Source: Rhodospirillum rubrum ATCC 11170
GTDB taxonomy: Bacteria > Pseudomonadota > Alphaproteobacteria > Rhodospirillales > Rhodospirillaceae
Assembly (NCBI RefSeq): GCF_000013085.1
Contig: NC_007643.1
Coordinates: 3,605,501-3,669,500 of the forward strand
Direction: 5' to 3'
DNA length: 64,000 nt
The translations under genes and the position numbers were made by a program. Each line of letters starts with the position of its first letter. Position 1 is the stretch's first letter. Under the pieces are notes generated by a model. It was not told the DNA's origin and ran no database searches. It saw only the letters and a program-made list of their open reading frames with translations. Positions 16,781-25,474 of the stretch are shown piece by piece.

Positions 16781-16957
16781 CGACGCCGCGACGCTAGCCG
16801 CCGCTTTCTCCGTCTTCCGTGACCCCTTAGGATTGGATCGCCGACGCCGTGCCGTCGGAAGGGAGAGGCTTGCCCGCTTCCTTCCCCGCCCGTGTCGCCG
16901 CGACTCCGCAGCCGCCGGCTTTCCGCCGCGCCTGTCGCATTAGGGAGAGGTGCCAAG

Positions 16958-18316
16958 ATGCACCCCGATACAACGCTGATCCTTATCGCAGCCGCCTCGA
17001 TCGTTCTTCTGGTGCTGCTGGTTACCCGCCTGAAGCTTCACCCCTTTTTGGCCCTGATGGTCGCCGCCGCCTTTCTTGGGCTGGCCAGCGGCCTCGCGCC
17101 GACCGATGCGGTCAAGACCTTCCAGAAGGGCTTTGGCAATATCCTGGGCTCGGTCGGCCTGGTCGTCGGCCTTGGCAGCATGTTGGGCGGCCTGTTGCTC
17201 AACACCGGGGGTGCCGATCGCATCGCCAACGCCTTCGTCGGTCGCGGTTCGACGGTGTGGCTGCCCACATCGATCTGCGCGGCGGCCTTGCTGATCGGCA
17301 TGCCCCATCTGTTTGATGTCAGCTTCGTCATGCTGGTGCCGCTGGTCTTCGCCATCGCCAAGCGCACCGGCAGCCATCTGATGCGTGTCGGCCTGCCGAT
17401 GGCGGCGGGGCTTTACGTCTCGCACGGCTTCTTGCTGCCCCATCCCTCGCCGACCTTGGCTTTGGCCATCTATCATGGCGACGCCGGGCGGGCGATCCTC
17501 TTTGGTTTCCTGCTGGCGATCCCGACGGCCATCCTCTCGGGCCCGCTGCTCACCTCCTTTGCCATGCGTTGGTTCAAGGATCCGATCGACATCACCCATA
17601 GCCCGATCATGACGGCGGCCGGACGGAGCGATGTCACCACGCTTGATAACGCCCCCCGACTGCCGGTGGTTCTGCTGACCGTCCTGCTGCCGCCCGGTTT
17701 GATGCTGTTGCGCACCCTGTTGGCCGACCATGTTCCCGAAGGCGCCGCCCGGGCCTTTCTCGATGGCATCGGCAATCCCATCGTCTCGCTGGCCATCGCC
17801 GTGTTGTTTGCCATCTGGGCCCTTGGGGTGCGCTCGGGCCGTTCGCTGGGCGAGATCCAGAAGCTGCTCGGCAAAAGCCTGGCCCCGGCCGCCGGGGTGA
17901 TCCTGATCGTCGGCGCCGGTGGCGGTCTCAAGGAAATGCTGCTCGGCACCCATATCGGCGACATGATCGCCAGCGGCGCGGCGCAATGGGCGATCTCGCC
18001 CCTGGTGCTGGCCTGGGTGATCGCCGCCCTGATGCGCATCGCCGTCGGCTCGGCCACCGTCGCCACGGTCACCGCCGCCGGGTTGATGGCGCCGGTGCAG
18101 GCGCTCCACCCCGAAATCAGCCCCGAATTGATGACCATCTCGGTCGCCACCGGCGGGCTGATGCTCTCCCACCTCAACGACAGCGGCTTCTGGCTGTTCA
18201 AGGAATACTTCCAACTCACCGTCGCCCAGACGCTGAAAAGCTGGACGTTGATGGTCTCGGTCCAGTCGGCGCTTGGTCTGGCCGGTGTTCTGCTGATCGA
18301 CGCGGTGATCCGCTAA
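16958..18316 (+). CDS. GntP-family sugar-acid permease
   Basis: 452 aa from ATG 16958 behind GGGAGAGG. About 12-13 hydrophobic helices fill the protein, in the GntP/GntT pattern: the N-terminal LKLHPFLALMVAAAFLGLASG helix, GSMLGGLLLNTGGADRIA, the LPHPSPTLALAIYHGDAG loop, and SVATGGLMLSHLNDSGFWLFKEYF near the end. The family imports gluconate, threonate and similar aldonates with protons. It heads the catabolic operon and is probably controlled by the divergent GntR regulator. Confidence 0.92.
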   Translation: MHPDTTLILIAAASIVLLVLLVTRLKLHPFLALMVAAAFLGLASGLAPTDAVKTFQKGFGNILGSVGLVVGLGSMLGGLLLNTGGADRIANAFVGRGSTVWLPTSICAAALLIGMPHLFDVSFVMLVPLVFAIAKRTGSHLMRVGLPMAAGLYVSHGFLLPHPSPTLALAIYHGDAGRAILFGFLLAIPTAILSGPLLTSFAMRWFKDPIDITHSPIMTAAGRSDVTTLDNAPRLPVVLLTVLLPPGLMLLRTLLADHVPEGAARAFLDGIGNPIVSLAIAVLFAIWALGVRSGRSLGEIQKLLGKSLAPAAGVILIVGAGGGLKEMLLGTHIGDMIASGAAQWAISPLVLAWVIAALMRIAVGSATVATVTAAGLMAPVQALHPEISPELMTISVATGGLMLSHLNDSGFWLFKEYFQLTVAQTLKSWTLMVSVQSALGLAGVLLIDAVIR

Positions 18317-18347
18317 ATCCCCCTTTTGTTCGAGAATCGAGATCCCG

Positions 18348-19715
18348 ATGAACTACGAACACCTGTTCGCCGACCTCCAAGACCGCCGCATCCATATCGC
18401 CTTGACCGGGGCCAAGGGCGGCTTCTCGCGCACCCTGTTGGCCCAATGCAAGATGATCCCGCAGATCACCCTGTCGGCGCTGTGCGACCTGGATGTCGCG
18501 GGCACCGCCGCCCTGCTGGAGTCGTTGGGCTTTCCCGCCGACAGCCATGCCATCTGCGCCACCCCGATCGAAGTCACCGCCGCCGCCGCGTCAGGGCGCA
18601 TCGCCCTGGTCGCCGATTATCGTCTGCTTGATGGTCTGGCCCTTGATATCGTCGTCGAGGCGACGGGCAATCCCGAGATCAGCATGCAGATCGCCCTGGC
18701 CGCCCTCCGCCGCCAAGTCCATGTCGCCATGGTCTCGAAGGAGACCGATTCGGTCGTCGGCCCGCAGCTTTTCAAGATCGCCCGCGACAATGGCGTCGTT
18801 TACACCACCGCCGACGGCGACCAGCCGAGCAATCTGATCGGTCTCGTCACCTGGGCGCGCATCCTGGGCTTCGAGATCGTCGCCGCCGGCAAATCGAGCG
18901 AATACGACTATGTCTTCGATCCCAAAAGCGCCCAACTGACCTATTCGGGCCAGACCATCGATGTTCCGGCCCTCCGCGATCTGTGGACGCTGGGCGATGA
19001 CGTGCCGGCCCTGATGAAGGCGCGTTCCGCCGCCATCGCCCGCTTGCCGCAAAGCGCCGTTCCCGATTACTGCGAAATGAACGTGGTCGCCGATTCCACC
19101 GGGCTTACCCCGGCCTGCGACGCCCTCAGCTATCCGCTGTGCCGCGCCGATGAACTGGCCGATGTCTTCGCCCCCCGTGCCGATGGCGGCCTGCTCGACC
19201 GCAGCGGCGTGGTTGACGTCTTCAACTGCCTGCGTCGCCCCGATGAAGCCAGCTTCGGCGGCGGCGTCTTCGTCGTCGTTCGCGTCAAAGATGCCGACTC
19301 CTGGGAGGTGCTGCGCCAGAAGGGCCATGTGGTCAGCCGCAACGGCAAATACGCCTGCCTTTATCTGCCCTATCACATCATGGGCCTGGAAACGCCGATC
19401 AGCCTGTTCTCGGCCGTGCTCCACGGCCGGCCGTCCGGCGGAATGAAGATCGTCCGCCATGCGGTGATGGCCATGCGCACCGACCGGGCCTTTCGCGCCG
19501 GCGAACGGCTGGCGATGGGCGGCCACCACCACACGGTGGCCGATGTCACCGCCTTGTTGCTGCCCGCCGATCCGCAAAGCACCGCGCTGGCGCCCTTCTA
19601 TCTGGCCGCCAACCGCACCTTGGTGACCGATGTCGCCGCCGGCACCCTGATTACGCCGGCGATGCTCGATCTCGAAGGATCGGCCCTTTATGACCTCTGG
19701 CGCTCTCCCGTCTGA
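18348..19715 (+). CDS. NAD(P)-dependent oxidoreductase with C-terminal SAF domain (COG4091-like)
   Basis: 455 aa. Residues ~15-175 form a Rossmann domain resembling homoserine dehydrogenase (IHIALTGAKGGFSRTLLAQ, then VEATGNPEISMQIALAALRRQVHVAMVSKE). A middle catalytic region follows. The last ~90 residues match a SAF/antifreeze-like domain (RAGERLAMGGHH, then AANRTLVTDVAAGTLITPAML). COG4091 proteins are annotated as homoserine-dehydrogenase-like, but the context of a DUF1537 kinase and class II aldolase suggests oxidation of a four-carbon or branched sugar acid to the keto acid that is then phosphorylated. The reaction is inferred. Confidence 0.8.
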   Translation: MNYEHLFADLQDRRIHIALTGAKGGFSRTLLAQCKMIPQITLSALCDLDVAGTAALLESLGFPADSHAICATPIEVTAAAASGRIALVADYRLLDGLALDIVVEATGNPEISMQIALAALRRQVHVAMVSKETDSVVGPQLFKIARDNGVVYTTADGDQPSNLIGLVTWARILGFEIVAAGKSSEYDYVFDPKSAQLTYSGQTIDVPALRDLWTLGDDVPALMKARSAAIARLPQSAVPDYCEMNVVADSTGLTPACDALSYPLCRADELADVFAPRADGGLLDRSGVVDVFNCLRRPDEASFGGGVFVVVRVKDADSWEVLRQKGHVVSRNGKYACLYLPYHIMGLETPISLFSAVLHGRPSGGMKIVRHAVMAMRTDRAFRAGERLAMGGHHHTVADVTALLLPADPQSTALAPFYLAANRTLVTDVAAGTLITPAMLDLEGSALYDLWRSPV

Positions 19716-19750
19716 TCGGTCCCCGCGATCACCGGCTCGCCAGAGCCCTC

Positions 19751-19788
19751 CGTCCGCCCCGTTTATTGTCCTCTAAACGGGGCGGACG
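19751..19788 (+). other. Perfect 15-bp hairpin inside the sugar-acid operon
   Basis: CGTCCGCCCCGTTTA at 19751-19765 is exactly complementary to 19774-19788 with an 8-nt loop. It lies between the dehydrogenase stop (19715) and the kinase ribosome-binding site (AAGGAG near 19799). No U-run follows. It likely stabilises the upstream mRNA or attenuates transcription into the kinase gene. Confidence 0.75.
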
Positions 19789-19812
19789 CTCCCCTTTCAA
19801 GGAGCCCGCCCG

Positions 19813-21081
19813 ATGCCCCTTCTTGGCTGTATCGCCGATGATTTCACCGGCGCCACCGATCTTGCCGCGATGCTGGTCGGCAATGGCATGCGCACCGTCT
19901 TGATGCTGGGCCGGCCAAAGGCGGCGACCGAGAGTCCCAAGGCCGATGCCGTGGTGGTGGCCCTGAAGTCGCGCACCACCCCCGCCGCTCAGGCCGTAAG
20001 CGACAGCCTGGACGCCTTGACATGGCTGCGCGCGGCGGGGGCGCGGCAGATCGTCTTCAAATACTGCTCGACCTTCGACAGCACCGCGCAGGGTAATATC
20101 GGTCCGGTCGCCGATGCCCTGGCCGAGGCCCTGGAGACCGATTTCGCCCTGGTTTGCCCGGCCTTTCCGGCCAATGGCCGCACGGTGTATCAGGGACATC
20201 TTTTCGTCGGCGATCACTTGTTGAACGAAAGCGGCATGCGCGACCATCCGCTAACACCGATGCGCGATGCCAGCGTCGTCCGCCTGCTTGCCGCCCAAAC
20301 GCCCCATCGCGTCGGCTTGATCGCCTTGCCGGTGGTCGAGGCTGGCGTTCCGGCTATCGATGAGGCCCTGCGAGCCCTGCGCGCCACAGGCGTCCGCTAT
20401 GGCGTGATCGATGCGCTCACCGACGACCATCTGCGCACCATCGGCGCGGCGGCGGCCGGACACCGGCTGATCACCGGCGGCTCGGGGGTGGCCATGGGTC
20501 TGCCCGAAAACTTCCGCCGTCAGGGGCTTTTGCCTTTCCGCGATGATTCGGCCAGCCTGCCCAAGGTCGATGGCGGTGCAGCGGTGCTGGTCGGATCGTG
20601 TTCGCAAGCCACCCGTCAGCAAGTGGCGCAAGCCCGCCCCCATTTGCCGACCCTGATCCTTGATCCTTTGGCCACGCCCGAAGCCGGAGCGCTGATGGCC
20701 ATCGCCCGCGCCTGGATCGACGCCCAACCGGCTGGCGCGCCACTGATGATCGTCGGCTCGGCCGCGCCCGAGGCCGTCGCCGCCTTGCAAAAGCGCCTGG
20801 GCGCCGGCCCGGCCGGGGCGTTGATCGAAACCGTCCTGGCCGGACTGGCCGAGGATCTGGTGGAGCGCGGCATCCGCAGCTTGGTGGTGGCCGGGGGCGA
20901 GACCTCGGGCGCGGTGGTCTCGCGCCTGGGCATCACCAGCTTGCGCGTTGGCGCCGAGATCGCCCCAGGGGTGCCGTGGACGCTGGCCGATCATCCCGCA
21001 GGCCCGCTGCGCCTTGCCCTAAAATCGGGGAACTTCGGTAGCGCCACCTTCTTTCTTGAAGCCCTTGGGCTGCCCCTTTAA
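19813..21081 (+). CDS. otnK: Four-carbon acid sugar kinase (DUF1537, OtnK-like)
   Basis: 422 aa, the usual size for the family. The N-terminal substrate domain starts GCIADDFTGATDLAAMLVGNG, the diagnostic DUF1537 motif. The C-terminal nucleotide domain holds GSCSQATRQQV, and a late VVAGGETSGAVVSRLGI glycine-rich ATP site. Characterised members phosphorylate 3-oxo-tetronate, D-threonate or D-erythronate at C4. Here the product would be cleaved by the following class II aldolase/decarboxylase. A strong AAGGAG precedes the ATG after the perfect hairpin. The exact sugar acid is not determined by sequence. Confidence 0.88.
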   Translation: MPLLGCIADDFTGATDLAAMLVGNGMRTVLMLGRPKAATESPKADAVVVALKSRTTPAAQAVSDSLDALTWLRAAGARQIVFKYCSTFDSTAQGNIGPVADALAEALETDFALVCPAFPANGRTVYQGHLFVGDHLLNESGMRDHPLTPMRDASVVRLLAAQTPHRVGLIALPVVEAGVPAIDEALRALRATGVRYGVIDALTDDHLRTIGAAAAGHRLITGGSGVAMGLPENFRRQGLLPFRDDSASLPKVDGGAAVLVGSCSQATRQQVAQARPHLPTLILDPLATPEAGALMAIARAWIDAQPAGAPLMIVGSAAPEAVAALQKRLGAGPAGALIETVLAGLAEDLVERGIRSLVVAGGETSGAVVSRLGITSLRVGAEIAPGVPWTLADHPAGPLRLALKSGNFGSATFFLEALGLPL

Positions 21082-21102
21082 CCGCAGCGGAAAATCACAG
21101 CG

Positions 21103-21732
21103 ATGGATGAAGCCCTATTGCGCGACCAGATGGTCGCCCTTGCCCGCAGTTTGTTCGAGCGCGGCTTTTCGGTGGGAAGTGCGGGCAATATCAGCGCCCG
21201 CACCGCCGACGGCGGCTATTTGATCACCCCGACCAATTCCAGCCTGGGCCGCTTGGCCGCCGGGCGGCTGTCAAAGCTCGATAGCGCCTTCCGCCCCGTC
21301 AGCGGCGACCCGCCGTCCAAGGAGGTGGTCATGCACCGCGCCTTCTATGAGGGCCGCCCCGAAGCCGGCGCCGTGGTTCATCTGCATTCGACCATGGCGA
21401 CGGCGATCGCCTGTCTGGCCGAGGCCGATGCCAACCAGCCGATCGCCGCCCTGACCCCTTACTTCTTCATGCGCATCGGCGCCCGCCTGCCGGTCATTCC
21501 CTATTTCCGCCCCGGCGATCCGGCGATGGAAGCCGCCATCTGCGCCGAGGCCCCGACCGCCCGGGCCGTCTTGCTGTCCAACCATGGACCGGTGGTCTCA
21601 GCCGCCACCCTGGTCGATGCCGTCAATGCCGCCGAGGAACTGGAAGAGGCGGCGAAGCTTGCCCTGCTGCTGGCCGGCAAGCCCGTTCGCACCCTGACCC
21701 CCGATCAGGTCGCCGCCCTGCTTCCGCACTAG
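21103..21732 (+). CDS. otnC: Class II aldolase/adducin-family decarboxylase (OtnC-like)
   Basis: 209 aa. Features of the L-fuculose-phosphate aldolase fold are SVGSAGNISART (phosphate/substrate loop), SKEVVMHRAFYE with the catalytic acid, the zinc ligands in VVHLHST, and the third histidine in LLSNHGPVV. In DUF1537 pathways this family converts 3-oxo-tetronate 4-phosphate to a triose phosphate plus CO2. It is the last gene of the operon, 21 nt after the kinase, and converges with the PepSY gene 8 nt away. The OtnI isomerase partner of some pathways is absent here. Confidence 0.85.
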   Translation: MDEALLRDQMVALARSLFERGFSVGSAGNISARTADGGYLITPTNSSLGRLAAGRLSKLDSAFRPVSGDPPSKEVVMHRAFYEGRPEAGAVVHLHSTMATAIACLAEADANQPIAALTPYFFMRIGARLPVIPYFRPGDPAMEAAICAEAPTARAVLLSNHGPVVSAATLVDAVNAAEELEEAAKLALLLAGKPVRTLTPDQVAALLPH

Positions 21733-21740
21733 GGAATGGC

Positions 21741-23111
21741 TTAGGCCAGCCGTCGGCGCGGGCGACGGGTGATCAGCCAATCCAGGCCCAGCATCACCAG
21801 CAAGCTGAGCCCGGTCAGCGGAAAGGCGAGGCCGCCGAGAACCAGAAGGCCGACCAATCCGCGCAGCACCCGTTTATCGGCGGGCAGCGGCGGCACGCCC
21901 AAAGATCCCCGCGGCCGGCGCTTCCACCACATCACACCGGCCGAAACGGCGAGCACGACGATCCCGGCGCAGACGACGAGCAAGATCAGCTGGTTCGCCA
22001 GCCCGAATTGCTGGCCCATGTGAACGTTGATGCCGAACTCGAGGGTCTTGCCCAACGGGCCGTAATCGGCATAGCTCATATCGATCAGCGGCTTGCCCGA
22101 GTACTGGTCAAGATGGACCACCCGCTGGCGGGACAGATCATCGGGATAGACCGAACCGCTATAGACGCCGGTGGGCGTGGTCGGCAGGGCCACGGCGTAA
22201 CCGGGATAAAGGCCAAGCCCGTCAAAGATCGCCACGGCGTTGTCCAGACCGATCGCCGTCGTCTGGGTCGGCGAAGCGCTCGATTGGGGAACCTTCGCCT
22301 GATCGAGCGACCATGTCGTATGGCCAAGATGGTTCAGGTGCTCGTCGGACATCGGCACGGCGACGCGCACCCCGGCCGGATAGCCGAAATTATTGCCATT
22401 GGCCCATTCGTTGACCTTCGCCCCCCAGACCCCCGACCACGGCAGGCCGGTCACCGCCAGAAACAGCAAGATCGCGCCGATGGTCAGCCCGGTGACCGCG
22501 TGCAGATCGCGCCAGAACACCCGGGCCTTGGGCGTGCCGCGCAGGCTCACCACGCCGCCCCCCTGGCCGCGCGGCCACCATAGATAAATCCCGGTCATGA
22601 TCAGCAGGATCGTCCAGCCGCCGGTGATTTCGATCAGGCCGCGGGTGACCGGGCCGAACAGGCGCAGGCTATGGAGATGGCGCACCGTCCACATCACCGT
22701 GCCGCGATCGGGCAGCGTGCCCAGCACCTGGGCGCGGTAGGGATCGACATAGACCGCCCGCTTGTCGCCCGCCGCCGTCTTTATCGTGACTTCCGCCGAA
22801 AGATCGGGCTGGGCGGGGGTGGTGTATTTCACCGCCGTTCCCGGCGTATTCGCCAGGGCGGCAGCGACCAGGGCCGAAGGACTGGCAAGAACCGCCCCGC
22901 TTTCATAAGGGACACGCTTGAGATCGGCATGGACGGCGGTATCGATCTCGTCGCGGAACAGATAGAGCGCGCCGGTGACGGCCAACAAGATAAGGAACGG
23001 CAGCACCAGCAGCCCGGCATAGAAATGCCAGCGCCAGACGGCGCGATAAAGATCGCCGGATGCGGGTTTGGCCGGCGGCGCGGCCGACGGTTGGGAAAAA
23101 GCGCGTGTCAT
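21741..23111 (-). CDS. PepSY-associated transmembrane protein (PiuB-like)
   Basis: 456 aa from ATG 23111. Four main membrane helices are visible: the first right after RAVWRWHFYAGLLVLPFLI with its conserved histidine, a pair in the middle (LIEITGGWTILLIMTGIYLWW and TGLTIGAILLFLAVTGLPW), and a C-terminal pair. PepSY-like periplasmic segments lie between them. Family members sit beside TonB-dependent receptors and are linked to siderophore-iron reduction. No receptor is adjacent here. An upstream DUF2946-like frame overlaps its start, as often seen in metal-uptake loci. Confidence 0.85.
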   Translation of the reverse strand: MTRAFSQPSAAPPAKPASGDLYRAVWRWHFYAGLLVLPFLILLAVTGALYLFRDEIDTAVHADLKRVPYESGAVLASPSALVAAALANTPGTAVKYTTPAQPDLSAEVTIKTAAGDKRAVYVDPYRAQVLGTLPDRGTVMWTVRHLHSLRLFGPVTRGLIEITGGWTILLIMTGIYLWWPRGQGGGVVSLRGTPKARVFWRDLHAVTGLTIGAILLFLAVTGLPWSGVWGAKVNEWANGNNFGYPAGVRVAVPMSDEHLNHLGHTTWSLDQAKVPQSSASPTQTTAIGLDNAVAIFDGLGLYPGYAVALPTTPTGVYSGSVYPDDLSRQRVVHLDQYSGKPLIDMSYADYGPLGKTLEFGINVHMGQQFGLANQLILLVVCAGIVVLAVSAGVMWWKRRPRGSLGVPPLPADKRVLRGLVGLLVLGGLAFPLTGLSLLVMLGLDWLITRRPRRRLA

Positions 23112-23595
23112 GATGGAAAACCCCCTGGCCCCTTCCGCCGCGCCCAAGGCGAAGGCGGACGATGGGGCTGATGGACAACGATGGGTGACGGCGGGTCAGA
23201 TCACCGTCCAGGGGGGGAGCGCGGCCATCGGGGCGAACCCCGCGCGCCCGGGGGGGAAGAAGGATCCCCTCGCGGCCGACGGGCGGCTGGCCACCAAGGG
23301 CGCGGGGGCCGAGCGGGGCGGCGCCCAGATCCGGCGAAACGGGCAGCGGCCCGCCCGCCCCCTGGGCGCACAGCACGCCGCAAGGACACGGCGGAGCGGG
23401 GTGATCAGCCGGCGGACCATCGGGGGCGGCGGTAGGAGTGACGCAGATCGCATGGGCGAGACCCATCGCCGGCCCGGCCCGGACCTCGGCCGCCCAACCC
23501 GCCAGCAGCGGCGCGATCACCAGCGCATAGGCCAGCAGAACGCCCAGGGCGCCGCCGCTCAGCCTGTCCGCGATGATCCGCCTGATGCGCCGCAT
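22903..23595 (-). CDS. DUF2946-like secreted/membrane protein with suspicious 3' extension
   Basis: The first ~130 codons look like a DUF2946 protein: an N-terminal hydrophobic segment (GGALGVLLAYALVIAPLLAGWA), a CPCGVLC cysteine cluster and an RAPPL stretch near residue 125, where the family normally ends. The frame then runs on for about 100 codons of low-complexity Arg-rich sequence and overlaps the PepSY gene by 209 nt. Loss of a stop or a frameshift near 23200 could explain this. The proposed function (metal-related, from neighbours) is weak. Confidence 0.45.
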   Translation of the reverse strand: MRRIRRIIADRLSGGALGVLLAYALVIAPLLAGWAAEVRAGPAMGLAHAICVTPTAAPDGPPADHPAPPCPCGVLCAQGAGGPLPVSPDLGAAPLGPRALGGQPPVGREGILLPPRARGVRPDGRAPPLDGDLTRRHPSLSISPIVRLRLGRGGRGQGVFHHDTRFFPTVGRAAGQTRIRRSLSRRLALAFLCRAAGAAVPYLVGRHRRALSVPRRDRYRRPCRSQACPL

Positions 23596-23843
23596 CGGTA
23601 TCCCACTTGTTCACTCGGGGATCTGATCCATAGCGGGATTTTCTAAAAAACAATAGCCTGGGATAATAGTTGGTCTCGTTAAAAAGCGTTTTTTCCTTTC
23701 GCCACCGCCAATCCACCGGTATGGGAGGCGCCGTCATTTCGCCCTTTACGCTAAGGAAGAGCAGAATTATTTTGAGGCCCCGGCCCGCTGCGGCCGGCTC
23801 ACCCGCACTCTTCCCTTCCTCTGGCGCTCGGCCCCCTCCCCAA

Positions 23844-25433
23844 ATGACACTTTTAAACCGACGGTCGATGCTCAAGGCTACGGCAGCCGCCGCGGCGCTT
23901 GGCCTGTTGAACACGGCAATCCCCGCGGCCCGGGCGCAAGATGGCGTGCCCGGCCTCACCTTCGGCCCCGCGCAGCCGTTCTCCTTCGAGCTTCTGAAGG
24001 AAACCGCCCGGCGCATGGTTCACGAGCCCTATGTCGGGCCGGCCAAGCCCGCTCCCGAGGTTGTCGAGCAAATCGATTACGACGCCTGGGGCAAGATCAA
24101 ATTCGATCTCGACAAGGCGCTCTATGCCGATGGCCCGGGGCGGTTCCCCGTCAGCTTCTTCCACCTGGGCAAGTTCTTTGCCAAGGCGGTCGAGATGCAT
24201 GTGGTCGAGGGCGGCGCCGCCCGCGAGATCATCTATGATCCCGCCCTGTTCGACATGCCCGCCGATTCCCCGGCCCATCGCTTGGCCAATGGCGCGGGCT
24301 TCGCCGGCCTGCGCATCCAGGAAGCCAAGGACGGGGCGCTGGACTGGCGCAAGAACGACTGGGTCGCCTTCCTGGGCGCGGCCTATTTCCGCTCGATCGG
24401 CGCCTTGCACCAATACGGGCTTTCGGCCCGGGCGGTGGCCTTGGATGTGGCCCTGCCCGACAAGGCCGAGGAATTCCCCGATTTCACCAAGTTCTATATC
24501 GACAACTCGGCGCCCGAAAACGGCCTGACGGTCTATGCCCTGCTGGAAGGGCCGTCGATCGTCGGCGCCACCAAATTCGTCATGACGCGCGGCGCCGGCG
24601 TGATCATGGACATCGAGCAGGCGCTGTTCCTGCGCGCTGATATCACGCGCTTTGGCATCGCGCCGCTAACCTCGATGTATTGGTTCTCGGAAACCCGCAA
24701 GGCGACGGCCATCGACTGGCGCCCGGAAATCCATGATTCCGATGGTCTGGCGATGTGGACGGGCGAGGGCGAACGGCTGTGGCGGCCGCTCAACAATCCG
24801 CCGCGCACCATGGCCTCGGCCTTTTCCGACACCAATCCGCGCGGCTTCGGCCTGCTCCAGCGCGATCGTGTTTTCGACCACTATCTCGATGGCGTTTACT
24901 ACGACCGCCGCCCCAGCCTGTGGGTCGAACCCAAGGGCCAATGGGGCAAGGGCACGCTGCAGCTGGTCGAGATCCCGACCGACGATGAAATCCACGACAA
25001 CATCGTCGCGATGTGGGTGCCCGAAAAGCCGATCAAGGCCGGCGAGTCCCTTGATCTCGCCTATCGCCTGCACTGGCAGGCCGACGAGCCGACGCCGACC
25101 GATCTGGCGCGCTGCGTCGCCACGCGCATGGGCAACGGCGGCCAGCCCGGCCAGCCCCGGCCCAAGGGCGTGCGCAAGTTCATGGTTGAATTCCAGGGCG
25201 CGCCGCTGGCCGATTTGCCCTATGGCGTGATGCCCGAAGCGGTGCTGTGGTCGTCGCGCGGCACGTTCTCGTATATCTTCACCGAAGCCGTTCCCGATGA
25301 CGTTCCCGGCCACTGGCGCGCCCAGTTCGACCTGACCGTTTCGGGCAGCGAACCGGTCGAGATGCGGCTGTTCCTGCGCAACGGCGATAAGACGCTCAGC
25401 GAAAGCTGGGTCTATCAGTACCATCCGTTTTAA
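23844..25433 (+). CDS. opgD: Periplasmic glucan biosynthesis protein OpgD/OpgG
   Basis: 529 aa from ATG 23844. The N-terminus is a Tat signal (NRRSMLKATAAAAALG, then AIPAARA), which favours OpgD (MdoD) over the Sec-exported OpgG. The mature region has the MdoG fold: FSFELLKETARRMVHEPYV, YDAWGKIKFD, then GAYFRSIGALHQYGLSARA and IDWRPEIHDSDGLAMWTGEGERLWRPLNNP. It shapes osmoregulated periplasmic beta-glucans after export by an OpgH synthase, which is not adjacent. The ATG has no obvious Shine-Dalgarno; upstream ATGs would spoil the signal peptide. The 248-nt region before it shows no gene. Confidence 0.9.
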   Translation: MTLLNRRSMLKATAAAAALGLLNTAIPAARAQDGVPGLTFGPAQPFSFELLKETARRMVHEPYVGPAKPAPEVVEQIDYDAWGKIKFDLDKALYADGPGRFPVSFFHLGKFFAKAVEMHVVEGGAAREIIYDPALFDMPADSPAHRLANGAGFAGLRIQEAKDGALDWRKNDWVAFLGAAYFRSIGALHQYGLSARAVALDVALPDKAEEFPDFTKFYIDNSAPENGLTVYALLEGPSIVGATKFVMTRGAGVIMDIEQALFLRADITRFGIAPLTSMYWFSETRKATAIDWRPEIHDSDGLAMWTGEGERLWRPLNNPPRTMASAFSDTNPRGFGLLQRDRVFDHYLDGVYYDRRPSLWVEPKGQWGKGTLQLVEIPTDDEIHDNIVAMWVPEKPIKAGESLDLAYRLHWQADEPTPTDLARCVATRMGNGGQPGQPRPKGVRKFMVEFQGAPLADLPYGVMPEAVLWSSRGTFSYIFTEAVPDDVPGHWRAQFDLTVSGSEPVEMRLFLRNGDKTLSESWVYQYHPF

Positions 25434-25440
25434 GAACAGC

Positions 25441-25469
25441 GCCTTGGGGAGCGTGACGCTCCCCAAGGC
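25441..25469. terminator. Bidirectional hairpin between opgD and the lipoprotein gene
   Basis: GCCTTGGGGAGCG (25441-25453) pairs perfectly over 13 bp with 25457-25469; the loop is TGA. It sits 8 nt after the opgD stop and 6 nt beyond the convergent lipoprotein gene's stop. The stem is very stable, though neither side has a long U-run. Confidence 0.7.
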
Positions 25470-25474
25470 CGATC

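Larger units (their letters stand above)
16495..16957. other. Divergent regulatory spacer of the sugar-acid locus
   Basis: The 463 nt between the GntR regulator and the GntP permease contain no gene I can support. They carry two copies of one palindrome (separate entries) and the promoters for both directions. The permease has a strong ribosome-binding site, GGGAGAGG, 7 nt before its ATG. Confidence 0.6.
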
